From assembly GCA_963169105.1 (NCBI GenBank), contig OY720642.1, positions 78,346,716 to 78,410,715 of the forward strand: a stretch of 64,000 bases of DNA, given 5' to 3'. Origin of the DNA: Ceriagrion tenellum. Lineage: Eukaryota > Arthropoda > Insecta > Odonata > Coenagrionidae. Shown here piece by piece: positions 45,280-58,189 of the stretch; the first letter of the stretch is position 1; the number at the start of each line of letters is the position of its first letter. Under the pieces are notes generated by a model. The model worked only from the letters and a program-made list of their open reading frames with translations, was not told the DNA's origin and ran no database searches. The translations under genes and the position numbers were made by a program.

Positions 45280-45316
45280 GACAACCGGTTTCAATCACTA
45301 TGCCATGATCATTTGC
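45280..45316 (-). other. Penelope-type hairpin remnant (AAATGA variant)
   Basis: On the minus strand CAAATGATCATGGCATAGTG then ATTGAAACCGGTTGTC. The TCA/TGA stem is short, and GAAACCGGTTGTC matches the GAAA-plus-stem-III end seen in the motif at 36650-36685 (GGTTGGGTC). The 5' core is again CAAATGA. Confidence 0.45.
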
Positions 45317-45500
45317 ACATAATCAGACGTGTACATGCGCATTATCAGAAGCGTAAATACACATTACACGCATTGTTTGAAACGAAATTAACGTGGTTGG
45401 TGTGAAAATTTGTGTTAATTTTCTTTCATTTCAACCCCGTTGCATTTTATTGGTGACTTTTAACGACATGTTCTTAATGGTCTTAATTTGAATGAGAGTC

Positions 45501-45983
45501 TTTGGGGCCATTCAAGTATTACGTAAGACGTTTTTGGGGGGGGGGGGAGGTTGGGGTCATCGTCCTTTGTCTTATGAATTTTAATCATCTAAGTACGGTC
45601 TGGAACCAATTTAGTTAAGATTTTTGTCTGTCTTGTAACATTGTATCGTTTCCAAATATCCTATGTTTTTTTCCAAATATCCTGTGATTGTTCACAACTT
45701 CATCAGCTGTGTTACTGTTTTTCTCTTAACGTTACTGAATGTGGTACTCCAACACTACATAATTATACGATATCCAGTGCTCAAAGCTGTATGATGGCTA
45801 CTATGAAAAGATGAAACTGCAGAAAGCGAGCATTTAACTAAGAGTAGATACAAATATCTTACGTCTTACGTAAGACTAAGAGGGGGAGGGGGAAGGTAGG
45901 AAATATCTTACATTGTATTACATAGGTGGAGGGTGGGGGGTCAAAAATGGCATAAATCGTCTCACGTAACACTTGAACTTTGA
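45501..45983. mobile_element. Non-autonomous inverted-repeat element (MITE) with G-rich subtermini
   Basis: The left end reads GGGGCCATTCAAGTATTACG then TAAGACG and a run of 12 G. The right end, read on the minus strand, has TTCAAGTGTTACGTGAGACG, then TTTTTGACCCCCCACCC. The terminal match is about 25 bp with the motif TTACGT(A/G)AGACG. MITEs beginning GGGGCCATTCA with TTACGTAA and G-runs are common in insects. There is no transposase. Outer boundaries are uncertain by several bases. Confidence 0.6.
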
Positions 45984-47100
45984 ACGTAACACTTTGTGTA
46001 ATTATCCCGGCGAAAACATGCATAAGTGATTGAGTGCGGAAATCCGTATACCTACATATATTGTATCTTCCACTCTTCGACTTCACCCGCTCCCTCAGGT
46101 GTGAACCACTCGCTTCATCAATTACTCGAATCAGTGACAATCTCAACACTAGAGATATTTGTTTCCCATTCAAGGCTTACTATGTATGTTTTCTTCTCCA
46201 CTCATTCTCGATTTCATCTTCCGGCGCCGTCTCGAAGCGGAGAGGTTTCGTGACGGGATCAACTCTAATTTTTTTCTCCGCTGTGACCAGGGGGCTTTTT
46301 GTTTTTCTCCTCCCTAGATTTGTTTTCTTTGCGCTAACCCCATTGTATTTGCGACTGCAAAGCTTCGTCGTGGACGCTTTTATTCGTATTACTTTAGGTG
46401 ACAGGCAGTTTTGCCGGTGATGTGATCCAGTGGCCCTAATTCTGCTCGATTCGGGTTAATTGGGTTGCCTGCTCCCTGTCATCTCCGCTCCCGCATTTCA
46501 GGAGTTGTATGAAATTTATTTCAAGCTCGGAGCACGGTTGTCTGGTTGGTTATTTGTGGAAGTCGCCGAACCCTGTCACCTTTCGTGCCCTCAAATATAT
46601 TTGGTTGGTATGAGACGTATTCGTAGGAGAAATTGGGTTAGTAATGAAAGAAACTGCGTCAGATCAGTGTTATGATAGCAAAAGGCGAATGGGGTCTTAA
46701 TTTTAACTCTGTTTATGCCACGAGCTGACATATCGGCATCAGATTCTGAGGTGAAAAGTGCTTCTGGTGGTGAATTGCCATTCGTGTGTAGCCTTAATAT
46801 CACCTTTTTAAGTATCTAATTAAGAACTCTTGGTAGTAAGAGAAAGTAACAGTTTCATTTGGTACACGATGTCTGCCAAATGGTTCTATTTTCTATAAGG
46901 TTAATGTTTGATTACCTTACGCTGTCGGCATTTCAGAAAGGCTTCTTCATAAAAAAATGGTTACATGTTTCGCTGGAACACCATTCAACGAACTGTGTAC
47001 TGTACTTGAAGTGCTCCTCACAAGTAGAGTTCAATATTCCGTGGAGGAATTATCTATCATCTTGGTTTCTAACCAGAGCTCTTGAGATAGAATGTCATTT
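45984..47100. other. Unannotated stretch
   Basis: Mildly pyrimidine-rich at 46050-46320. No gene recognised; the 128-codon frame at 46034-46420 has no recognisable domain. Confidence 0.4.
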
Positions 47101-47303
47101 ATTTATTTTAAAATTTTATTTTATCTTCACTACCCCGAATACAGCACATTTGGCCAATTTATATCGGGTGGATAACAATAACAACAGACGAACATAAACA
47201 CCAATACCCTGAGTGGTGATAATTCCACCCAGGCGGAATTCGAACCCGCGACCCTAAGGTTAGCAGGCGAGGAATTTACCCCGTCGCCACCGGGGTCGGC
47301 AAA
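47101..47303 (-). mobile_element. tRNA-derived SINE
   Basis: On the minus strand, from about 47300, GCCGACCCCGGTGGCGACGG opens a tRNA-like head with an A-box-like GGTGGCGACGGGGTAAA. An anticodon-arm-like CTCGCCTGCTAACC and a clear B box GGGTTCGAATTCC (47235-47247) follow. The body contains TGGGTGGAATTATCACC, then ATGTTCGTCTGTTGTTATTG and an AT-rich end. The body after the head indicates a SINE, not a tRNA gene. The 3' boundary is uncertain. Confidence 0.65.
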
Positions 47304-47339
47304 CGCGGTTATTATGGTAATCGCCACTGCATCCTGATT

Positions 47340-48210
47340 CCCCACTCTCGATCTCGCACATTTTTCTTGCCCATCTTCGTATTCTCCCCTTCTGCTTCAA
47401 TTTCTCTTTACTTTTGTGCACAACTGCGTGATCTTCTAGCAATTCCTCGGTGTTTCAAGTGTCTCTATCTCTATCGTGGTGAAGATAAATCCTTTCCTTT
47501 CTCGCGCCGATTTCTGTGAAAATGTTCTTTATTCGCTGTTGCTGTCCAGTTTTTTCCGTCTCCCTTTCCCCTTTTTGTCATTCATTCTTCATCGTCACCG
47601 TCCCCATCGATCTCCCTCTTTCATTACTTTCTATTTCCCTTGGACCCCTCTCTCTTTTCCAGTCCATTTTGCGCGCTCATACCTGCGCTTTCCCCCTCTT
47701 ATCGCTCGGATTTTCCACCTTTATTCTCATAAATATCATCCCTTTCTCCGGCTTCCCTTTGCCCTTCTCCACGGGTGTTCTCATTTCCTCCTCTCCGAGT
47801 CCCTTTTTACGCTCCACATGTCCTCCCCTCAAAACCTCACCCACTCCGTCTCCTCTCTTGCTCCCTTACCTACTGACTGTCTCACTCATGAATATTTCTG
47901 CATGCGGAATAAGTCCCTCTCTTGTTTTTTTTCCACCAGTGCCTTATTTTTTCCCTCCATCCTCCTCTACTCTCTCTTATACTCTCGAATCCTCGCCCTC
48001 GGGTTTTTCTCCCTCACTGTTTTCCAACCGTATTTATTTCCGTACACCTGATTTTACTAAATTTTTTTCGGCTCCTGATGCATGTACGTGTATTTCACAC
48101 GCCCTACTTATTCCTTCTTCCATCGTCTTCCCCCTTTGCACGGGCGTTACGAAATTCGTCCCAGCTTCGAGCCACGGGCACAGGTGCTTTAAAAAAAATC
48201 CGCGCTCGCA
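47340..48210. repeat. Long polypyrimidine island
   Basis: Nearly 900 bp of C+T-biased plus strand with short ordinary interruptions. It yields overlapping plus-strand frames of 281 and 191 codons in different phases, both Ser/Pro/Leu/Phe-rich. Their mutual overlap and composition argue against coding. Confidence 0.6.
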
Positions 48211-50829
48211 CGTATTGTGTGGCGTAATGAGTGCTCGATCACTCCGTGGTGTGTGCTGCTCTGCTCCCTTGTCACGTGTCGCTAGCGATTGTACTCCCCC
48301 ACTAGGGGAACTCGTCTGCCAAGTTGGCTTCGTCTTGCTGCATCGTTACGACGCACCTTAAGTATATGATAACCGGGGATTTTCTCATTTTCTGTTACCC
48401 GCCTCGCGATTGGAATCGAAAATTTTTCATATAGTCGCTTTTGCAGTTCATCCGGAGGTACCCAACTTCACACACAAGCCAGACACAACTCATTGGCTGA
48501 GATATCCTCTGTACCAGCTCTACTTGGAATGTATTTCCTATGCTTAATAGCATATCCCTTTTCATACAATATGTAATTAAGTAAATGCTAGGAAATGATT
48601 TTGCAAACTAAAGATTTTTAAAAATTAATAATGTGACCTATGATAAAAGTGTGATTTTATATTTCTCATTGGGATTACTTATTACTTATGAATGGTCATC
48701 ACTTACATTATTGAATTACAGCACTAGTTTCCCTGACTCTCTGTTTTGGAAGTTTAATGTTGTACTATCTAATGTTTACTAAAAAGTTTCTATGAGGATA
48801 AAGGATGATACTACTCTTTCAAAACAAATAATAAAAAATGGAAATTCTTACTAGAACTTATGTAATCTTTTTCTGTGAAAAATGTCTCAGTTTCTGAACG
48901 ACCATGGGGTATCACCATTACGAGTAGGGCTAGCTAAAAACAACTCATGTGATATGTTTACTTTTTGTCGATCCATATATTTGCAAATGCTTTGGTATAC
49001 ATTCTCATTTATTTTATTTTCGTTCACGCACTGGTTGAATCGGGTCAATCGTATTGAAGACGTTTTCAAAGAATGAAAATATGTATGTAGTAGGTGGTGG
49101 TATTAGGTTCTTTTATTTTACCAAAATGAAACCTTAACTGGTTTCTAACTAAATGGTTTATTACCATTGTATCTGTAATATTTTGTTCGTTTGTATTAAG
49201 TGAGGGAGTTGTTTTATTTATTATTATTAGAAGTAGTGTGAATGGATGAACAAAATGCAGAAATAATGATATGCTTGGGAAAGAATTATATCAGCGGTTA
49301 CAGATAAATTACATCTGGATCAAATTTTTCGAACGCAATAAGTATTAATGTTTCCGGCATGTGTCTTAATGTTTTTTATACTTGAAATATTGGTTCTCTG
49401 TATGTCGTGGAACCCTCCTCTCTGTTTTTACTATGTAGTCTCTGCAGCATTGAAAGGAAATAAAAAATGAAGAATGTAATGTGATGAAGAAACTCAATCA
49501 AAATTTACTGAGGAAGACGGAAAAATCTTGAATGCCTCGTTCATCTATATCATTTCTCCTTTTCTGTGCTTGACTTCTATTATTATTCAGTGCCTCAGTG
49601 CCACAATTATCCCAATTTTTTCTATTGAACTATATCAATATTTCACGCAATATTTTTGGTTGATTTGTTTAGGCATAGTCATTCACAACCACAATTCGAA
49701 TCCGTGTATGCTTTCCTTTCTTTCAGTTTGGAATTTAAAGCGAGGTAATATATTCTACTGATTAGGTAAGTGAATGGGAAATCCTAAGGGAAACATAATG
49801 AATGTTTAAAAAAATACGATTAGTTAAAATATGGAGTGAAAAATTAGCTCTGCTGATATCCTAAGGAGGAGCTATGAGAAATTATGTGTACTGAGGTCAT
49901 TTTTGCTTGGTGTACATAATTTGTTTGTTAGATAGAAAATTCGTTTGGATGATTTTGGGTAATCATTTGAGTCAAGTTTGTACAAATTTAGCTTGATAAT
50001 GGGCGAATCAATATGAAGAATAGGTCATATTATAGCTTCGCTTTTTGACTCGAATTTACTATTGATTAGGTAATCTTAAAAAAGTGTTAAGTTTGCAAAG
50101 TTGGATATAACGGTGGAATATAATGAAAGCATGTGTTTTACAGGAAAATCATTAAGGTTGTTAAAGTGGAGACTTTTGTCGTTAAATGAACTAAACGGAT
50201 TAGAGTGAAGTGAAGAGATCGCTGCGGAAAACAAATTTTCCGAATGATACTTGCTGGTGACCCTGTTGTTTAAGTTTCTCCTGAGCGATGGAAGTGTTAA
50301 TTGATCCGCTGTTCTCTCCTTTAATTTCATTGGCTCATTATCAGGCAACAGTTTATAAATGACGTTGAAGTTAATAAAATGTGAATCCTTAAGCGTGGAC
50401 ATTTTTTTATGGACTTATGCGACTGTTGAAAGCAGCAGAAAATTGGGAATTGCCAACCGGTGGGCACCATTAGAATTTACCAGGAAGGCTATTTTAAGTT
50501 TTCAGACTCCTCGCACTAAACGTGGAAATTGTATTTACCGATAAAATTTTGGCAAAACATCAACGGTTCAAATTCACTTTGATAAAACTGAATTGGAAAC
50601 CTTAAAAAACTCAATTGAGCTAGCCCAAAGCAGTATAAGTTATAATTTCTCCAACCCCTTGCTGTAGAATTTTACTTTAAGCTCTCTCCGTACTCACGAA
50701 AAGTGGAAGCCCCTAGCATCGTGCAGTAATGTGGTGGCTTGTTGAAAAGCTGTGTGTAGGTATTGATGATTTTGCCTCTCTCATCCGTGGACCGGGGAGT
50801 TCTACAGTGGAACACTCAAATTCAGTGTT
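48211..50829. other. Unannotated stretch
   Basis: CpG is raised at 48211-48360, then AT-rich. The 108-codon frame 50076-50402 (-) has no recognisable domain. No gene or transposon recognised. Confidence 0.45.
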
Positions 50830-51710
50830 TTGATCTCAATCATTTGGTAACCCGTACTCTCCCCACTCTCTTTGTTTCAACGACGATGAGGACAGAACAA
50901 ATCAACCTCCCTGCTCTGCCCATTCTCATCTCTCATCCGTCCCAGTTCTGTCGAAAAAATTTCCCTACCCTCACTCACCCTGATGTATTTTCCATTATAC
51001 CGCATAGGTTGGGTCCAAATCATTCTCTCTCCCTCCACCCGCATTCTATTCTCATTTTTGTGATTACTTACTACTCCTCCTATCCCTTCCACACATAGGT
51101 TTCCTCGTCTCAAAGGGGACTGACTCAATTCGGACGTTTCCCGCCACTCCCTCCCTTCTCCGCCTTTCCTCTCATTCATCCGGTCATTTATTCTCGCCCG
51201 GCTGGGCGTCGGGGACTCGCCATTGTGTCTTTCCTTTGCACCCGGATGCCATCCAGCCGCCTAAAACCAACCCACCCGGGCTCGAGAGGGTGTGAATGTG
51301 TGCGAGTGTGGATGTGCCGTCCCTGTGAAATTTCCCCTTCTGCTAAAACATCATCTCTCACCTAGCCATCCGCGAAGTTCTCTCGCCCTATCTCGCCAAT
51401 TTGCGCCCTCCTCCCTGCTCTCTTTCGACTCCCCTCCCCCGCAGTGCTTAAAGTTAGGAGGAGGAGGGCTTGGGTTGACGGTGGTGATGGGTCACGATTC
51501 ACGTTTCGGCTTTAGACGGGCCCGGGTCGTTATTTTGATGGGTGCCTTAACCTTCCGGTGCACGCTTGCGTGGAGGAAAATTGATTCACCCCCCTCGCGA
51601 TTAAAAGTGGTGGTGCACTCCCTCTCATCTTTCCTCTCGACTCCTCCTTTCATGCGGCTGCTTCTTTTTCGGAAAGGGACGTAAATTTTTAATTGCTAAA
51701 GCCTCGCCCC
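50830..51710. repeat. Polypyrimidine island with CpG-rich patches
   Basis: C+T-rich 50850-51440, then CpG-rich mixed sequence to about 51640 and a run of C near 51707. The 130-codon frame at 51292-51684 has no recognisable domain. CpG patches could be regulatory, but there is no supporting exon. Confidence 0.45.
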
Positions 51711-53929
51711 CCCCCCCTCCCTGCTCCAGTTCGCGTAAAAAAAACCCCTTCGCACTCATTCGCCCAATGCCTTTCCGGCTGCTTTGAACAGTTATCTTCA
51801 TCGCGACATTTGCAAACCACTAGTTGCGTGCGAGGGCCGAAATGGCCTAATTAAATTGAAGATTGGAGCGCGAAATGAAGTTATTTGAACTTTTGTCGTG
51901 TACGTCGCTTTTAAATTGACTGTAATTTTATACTTTCGCCAAGAAATTTTGGCCAATATTTATTATTGGTCAGTGCTGTTGCTGGATGAATATTTCATTT
52001 TTCTTCTATTTCTTTTTTCATCTGATGCTATTTTAAACGGATAATTACTGACACAGGGATTAGAGAATGAGAAGATATATAATACTAGAAAGGTATATGA
52101 TGTTGCTTGTAGGCTGTAGACTTATTTTCTTTCTGATGGATTTTTGTTAACATTTGCTTAGATTTTTTTGTGCATTTATCTATTGCAATACTAATGTTGT
52201 CCGTGAGAAAGGGTTACCCAGCTTGTTATCTAAACGTATTCTTACTTTAAGCTTAATTTTGTAGCCCTAAATGTGGCAGCGTTATCCAGAGAAATATTAA
52301 CTATACTTCACATAGCTAGCTTTGGTCATAACGAGATATTTGATGCGATTATTTTGTATTAACTATCGTTCTTGTGTATTAATGATGACTTTCCTTTTAT
52401 GTTAAGTTCAAATTTCCTTTCAAATATTGGGAAGGTTTATGGTACTATGAGAAAAACTAAGGTTGTTTTTATTTTACTTATTTTTTCTAATGAATTTCAT
52501 ATTAGTGCATCAATCTATTTGTTTTCGAAATATGTTTTGAGAATGCTAGCATAGTTTGTGTTAATATTTTTAGTTTTAAAGAAGATATTTTAATCGTAGA
52601 TGGATAAAAACCTCTCCAAGTGGTATGAAATCCGATTATTCTAATGACGATTTATGACACGTCCCTAAAAAATGGCCGCTCAAGTGGGTACGTGGTGTAT
52701 CATGTGTGTATGAAATTACGCGTCCTTGTTGATCGGCAATATATCTGCATTAGGATGAAGGGTAAAAAGATTGCATTATCGAAATAGTTGAAAACTGAAA
52801 TGCATTGCTCCTCAAAATGCTTATTTGAAAACTGTAGAAAAGTCTATTTCTAATGATTCAACGGCTTTAGTAACTTTCGCGCGATTGGGTTAACCTGTAG
52901 CTTTGTTGGTGCTAAATTTACTGTAGGCCTAGGTAATTTTACGTGAACACATCGTATGAATATACCAGATTTTGTTCCCATTTGTTTCCTGTCGTACCAT
53001 CATCCCGAGGGAAATATATTTCGGGTCACTTACTTTTACCTATATTTGAACTCGTTTGCCTCCTTTACCCGCAAGATGTGCCTTTGATTGACGGTTATGA
53101 ATAACTGATAGCTCTGCCGTCACTTCTCGATTTCGTCAGAAAGGTGAAACAAAGGTGGCAGATTTCTTGAAGATGAAGAAAACGTTTTTCCTGGTTTTTG
53201 ATATCGATTCTACAGGGATCCTCTTGGGGAAAGAGTTCTTGCCACCGCAATCTCATTGAAATGACGCCTATCTTATGGTAAACCGGGATTGTTTACTGCG
53301 TCAATGTATTTTCCTTACCCATTTTCTGTTCAGTAATTCAATGTGAAAGGCAGAAGAAATTATTGAGTATTATAACATCTTATCGGTTGGTTTTGGGCCG
53401 CCCTCGCTCTAACGTAGGTGTTTCTATGACATATTTTCACGTAACTTCATTGTACTTGCTCATGTCTCTTTCTTAGTTCCCCAAAAAACTGTCTCTCTCA
53501 TTGTCATCCGAAGTTCCAATCTTCTATTCCCATGATACTCTTCCTCAGCTTATAACCCTCGATTGCACTCTTGTCTATGTCCCTGTCTCCCTCGTTACTC
53601 AGCTCAATTTCCCCATTATTCTCAAAGCCCAAATCTCAAATTCTTCCAGTATACGAGCATACTATCTTCGCGATGAATAGGATTACGACCAATGTATTGC
53701 TTAGAATTTTTATTTATTTAATTCTTCAGCTATCTCCATAGATTCTTCCTTATCAATACGCTTTTACTTTACTTAGCCATAAAATAATGAAGGACGGTAA
53801 GGTGAAAGAAGTTCTCACGTCACCAAATGTTATTTCTATTTTCCCCCGAGGAGTAATACCGGTGCTTTATGCGTAGAATTTCAATTAGTGTAAGTACTGC
53901 TCGAAAAGTTCACAATAACAGCTAAAATG
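51711..53929. other. Unannotated stretch
   Basis: AT-rich sequence; nothing recognised. Confidence 0.5.
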
Positions 53930-54190
53930 CTGTGATCCGTCCATTTCCTGATTCCCCCTCTGCCGTCCGTTTATTTCCACTTCAACTCCGCTTCTGCGCT
54001 TCCCATTTCCCATCGTGCCCTCTTTTGACACGCGATACCCTTCCATCCCTTCGATTGCCTTTCTCCTCCCTCGCTCTTTTCAACTGCTCATTACATTGCT
54101 CCGCCCTGGCTCCTGCAGTGAGACTTTTCATCCGTTTTGTTCCATCCTACCTTCAAGTCTGTGGTTCTCCACGCTTTATGGTTCGCCGAA
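53930..54190. repeat. C+T-rich island
   Basis: Pyrimidine-rich plus strand with overlapping 91- and 74-codon frames that look like artefacts. Confidence 0.5.
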
Positions 54191-54899
54191 TGCGAAGCAA
54201 AACATAATAATGAACCGAGGAACGGTGGAACCTTGCTAAATAAACATTAAGTAAAGGATTCGAAGTTGGCGCGCGTCAGCCTCAAATACGGTGCAATGGT
54301 AGTGGGAAATGGTATGTTTGGGTCGCCCTATGACATTTTTATTTCCTAAAGAGAAATAGTATATGCCCAATAGGTCATAGACTGGTGGTTCACCGGGCTG
54401 AATGTTAATTATTCGAAACTATGATGTTTGCCTTTGAGCTCATTCACAGAAACCTAGTGGGAGCTCCTCAGGGCAAGATTTTTTGGCGGTAATAATATCT
54501 CTTTCGGACTCGATGCGCTCAGAGCACACGTGTAGGGATTTTATTTGAGTGGCTTAGTCTTGAAACTCTGAACTGAAACTATTTATGCCGTCGTTCCCCG
54601 TGAGGTTTCCTTTCAGAAGGCCTCTGAAATATGTTAACTCTTCATCCTTGTCTAATCGTAAGATTTAAGTACGGAGACATGTTAAATGTGTTCGGGGATT
54701 TCATATTCAATGCTACCAAAATATGCCCGGTGTCGTCTGGATTCACTCAGCTTATGGCGTTATTTTCAGTCACACCTATACACGAGGTCAACAGCCAGAG
54801 ATACTGACAGGGACGAGGGTGAGTTGAGCCACCGGGGCGTGGAGCAATTTCCTCTGCTCTTTACCCATACGAATGAACTTAACAGGCGTAAAGCCTACT
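54191..54899. other. Unannotated stretch
   Basis: No recognised feature. Confidence 0.45.
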
Positions 54900-55660
54900 T
54901 TTTAAGCTCTCATCTTATCTGCCTTCTTTTGAGGCATCTCTCCTCTATCCCCTCCGTCGCTCTCATCTGCGTTTCATGCTTCACACCGTTAACACTCCCT
55001 TTATCGCACCTTTTCCACCAATTCGCCCCTCCATGCTTTCTCTACCCTCTTAGCCTTCCCCTCAATTTCTCCACTGTCCTCTCACCGCAACGTCGCACAC
55101 CCTTTTCGACGAGAAAGGAAAAAAACCACCCTCTCCCATTCCAGTCCCTCTAGGTTCGCACCCTTTTACCCCTTCCTCTCATTCCGGCCGATTCCAACTC
55201 AACCTCTCCCCCATCCACTCCTCCCCCTCTTTCCTCCCTCCCTTCTTTTACTCGCATTGCCTCCAACCTCAACTTCTCCTTCAGCCCCGCCCCGCCCCTC
55301 TTGACAGGGTCCCATCGAGGCCCCTCGCATTCCCCTCTCTCTCTCCTCCCCTCCCTCATAGTCTCCAGTAGCATATCCCTCCCTCCCACCTCCGCGCCCC
55401 ACCTTTTTGGCTGCTTTGGCAGGGCTCCCAAGCGTTCCCATGACGACAGGAGTTTTCCCGGGCCTTCCCCACAGTCCCATCTCCATCCCGTGGCCTCTCC
55501 CCCCTCCTCCCACTACACCTCGTCCGTCATCCTCAACTCTCCCCTCTCCTCCCGCTTCCCACCTCCTCCTCCTCCTTCCTAGTCTTTCTCCCCGTTTCTC
55601 TCTTCCTCTCTCTTGCCCCACTTCATCTCTCCTTCGACCGTGCCTCGTAGGTCTCAAAAT
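54900..55660. repeat. Strong polypyrimidine island
   Basis: One of the most biased stretches of the window, with CTCCTCCTCCTCCTTCC near 55560-55580 and many CCCC runs. Frames of 155 (+), 152 (-) and 93 codons overlap on both strands and are not credible genes. Confidence 0.65.
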
Positions 55661-55790
55661 GCTTTTTTTTATTCGATGGTAAGACGCATCGACTGCGATT
55701 AATTGCTACAAATTTTAACCCCCCTTACCGTGTACACTACGCGTTTAAGCGGAACTGTACTTTGCGCGATATGCTTCCTACATCCTAGAT

Positions 55791-56085
55791 CAGTGGTTCC
55801 CAAAGTGGTGGCCACCGCTTCCTGGAGGGCGGTGCTTACATCTAAGAGGGCTTCAAGGGGCGCTGCAGGCTGGGCCCTCACCGAACATACATGTCCGGGT
55901 TTACTATATCTCTTTTGGATTTTTGAAATAAACAGTAGTTAAATCACAATTGTTTTAGCTGTATTTTTATAAACATCTTGCTTTGTTCATGTAGTCCATG
56001 ACTTGCTTAGCTTGTGGTTATGGGCGCTGGATAATAGTTTGTAGAAGAAAAGGGGAGGTGGCTCGAAAAAGTTTGGAAAATACTG
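55791..56085. mobile_element. Non-autonomous hAT transposon with 8 bp target-site duplication
   Basis: The left end is CAGTGGTTCCCAAAGTGG and the right end, on the minus strand, is CAGTATTTTCCAAACTTTTT, a typical hAT terminal inverted repeat (CAGTGGTTCCCAAACTTTTT-like). Flanking octamers TCCTAGAT (55783-55790) and TCTTAGAT (56086-56093) differ by one base and are the expected 8 bp target-site duplication. At 295 bp it has no transposase and depended on a trans-acting one. Confidence 0.9.
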
Positions 56086-56093
56086 TCTTAGAT

Positions 56094-56769
56094 CATCGAA
56101 ATTGAAATGAAATTTTGCAATGACCATGGTAGGTTTCTGTAGGCCCCATTTGATGATGTGAGTGCGGTCATATTCTAAACCTATGAGTTGAAATTAGCCG
56201 TGGAAACATCATTAGACTTTTCTGATAGTCGAACCCAATTTTCGTTATATCGATTAGGTGCGCCATCACAGTTCTCCATAACGATTGTGCTTGCGATATC
56301 ATAGTATTAAAATACGATTCATGAGATCGAAAATGTTTTCTTTTAATTTGAGAGTTACTATGTATATATAGATTGAGAGATTTCTTAGAACGGTTCCGAT
56401 GAGCTTTGTCCCCCTAGAGTAGTTTGTGTTCTTGATAAAGTTAACGACCACGCGATTGGATCCCTACCCAGGTGTGTTTGCTTGTTACACTACTTCGCCA
56501 TACGTAGTACTAAATGATTACTACATATTGAAAATATGGATAAAATACTTCCGTGCAGTGACGCCTGAAGAGGTAAAGTTCATTTAAAAAGCGTCTCACA
56601 GTGATCGGGAAAGTGCGATTACATTTCTATGTTCGATATCATGCTATACCTGTACTCGATCCTGTAAATATGGTATTATGTAATACTCAAAGTTGTCGTT
56701 ATGGATGTATTGAGTGTATTTTGATATGAAAATAATGACATCAAGCGATATCAGAACTCGCATTTTATA
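56094..56769. other. Unannotated stretch
   Basis: AT-rich sequence; nothing recognised. Confidence 0.5.
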
Positions 56770-57115
56770 CAACGCTACGGACCTTTCTCTCGGACCTCAC
56801 TTTCTCTCTCCAACGGCGGCCCCTTCTCTTTATGCTCGCGTCCGTGTCTTCTCCAGCCCATTGCCACGCCCATTCCAGCCAGTGCCCATTCCTCCGCTCT
56901 CCATACCTCTCTCTATCCCTCTCTCCTTTTGCCTCTCATCCCCTCTTCACTTCCCTCCTCCCATCACTGCTCACTCTCCCTTCCTCTCTGACGCAGAGAC
57001 TATTGCCCTCTCCAGTCCATCCGATCACTGCCTCTTTCTCCTCCTTAACTCAAGCTTCCCTCCGCTTTCGGACACGTATATCGTTCTGCATTCGTTTTTT
57101 TTCGCTTCTTTGTAG
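56770..57115. repeat. Polypyrimidine island
   Basis: C+T-rich plus strand with CTCTCTATCCCTCTCTCC-like runs. Overlapping plus-strand frames of 133 and 99 codons look like composition artefacts. Confidence 0.6.
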
Positions 57116-58189
57116 AGATGTTCTGGTGTGAAATTAAATTAAGGCAATTTTTTTACAATTTTTTTCTCATACAAAAATGTTTTTTCTCTATAATGGCATG
57201 AACACAGTCATTTTCACGCTATTTTGTTCTAAAAACTTAACTTAAAACTTTAACTCGACATTAACAGTGTCCTAATGGGAGAATGGTTATGATTTAGAAA
57301 AGGACTTTTTTCTGCCATATACTTGGTGCGTACTGTCATTTTTGGAGTGGACTTATTAGAAGCAAACTTTTACGATAAACTAAGTGCAGTAAACATCCCA
57401 GCGAGGATCATTGATTGGTTTTAATATAATTAGCGAATGACTGTAATCATTGAACACCGCATGCGATATTTAATGGAAATAGCGCTGTAATTGCCTTTTT
57501 GGATACATATTTCCGTATCTAATCTTAAGTCGTAGTGCTACTTGCCTATTTAATCTAGTGCATGTCGTCAGTGAAAGTAGTATTGTTTATACGACATGAT
57601 TAAGCTAGAAAATATCATTTGTTTTGAATGTCCCTGTCTGGTTGAAATGTCCTCAAGGAGCATCTCTCGTGACGGCATAGATAAAAACGAAGAGAAATAC
57701 CGCTATTTCCTTCATAGTGTTACTAGTCACCCATAAGCCTAAATCAAGGATGGACATATTGTTGACATTTTGGTGTACGCCTCTGAATATGCCATGTTTT
57801 TTATTGGATACATTTATTCGCGCTCACTTAGCCCGGGGATTATAAATTCGCGCCACTGAGACTGAAACAATGGATTCTACCTTCAATCGAGGTAGAATTT
57901 GCCTAGTAACCGGAAAGAAAAACGAAATAATTACTTTTTTTCTACCTGTTATGTAAGTTTTTGCTTCTTTTTTCAAGTTTGTTTCCGCATAAATCAACTA
58001 TGGATGCGATACATCATTTTTTTCGTGAGTTTTACCCTCTGTAACTCACTCAATCGTTTTACCTCAACTCACTCATTCGTGGGAAAAGCTGTGGAGCAAG
58101 GTAGGGCTTAGTTGATTTAGTCAAATCTAGAACACGTTGCTTCACATGTTACACGAAATTTCAAAATAAAGTGTTAAATTAACTGGTGG
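57116..58189. other. Unannotated stretch with one small hairpin
   Basis: Only a perfect 9 bp hairpin ATTCTACCT/AGGTAGAAT at 57874-57898 (7-base loop) stands out. No gene recognised. Confidence 0.45.

Noticed and set aside
47516..48361. 281-codon plus-strand frame
   Set aside because: It lies in a polypyrimidine island, overlaps a 191-codon frame in another phase, is Ser/Pro/Phe-rich without a domain and is explained by lack of A in stop codons.
54686..55153. 155-codon frame beginning outside a polypyrimidine island
   Set aside because: The second half is C+T-driven and the first half has no recognisable domain.
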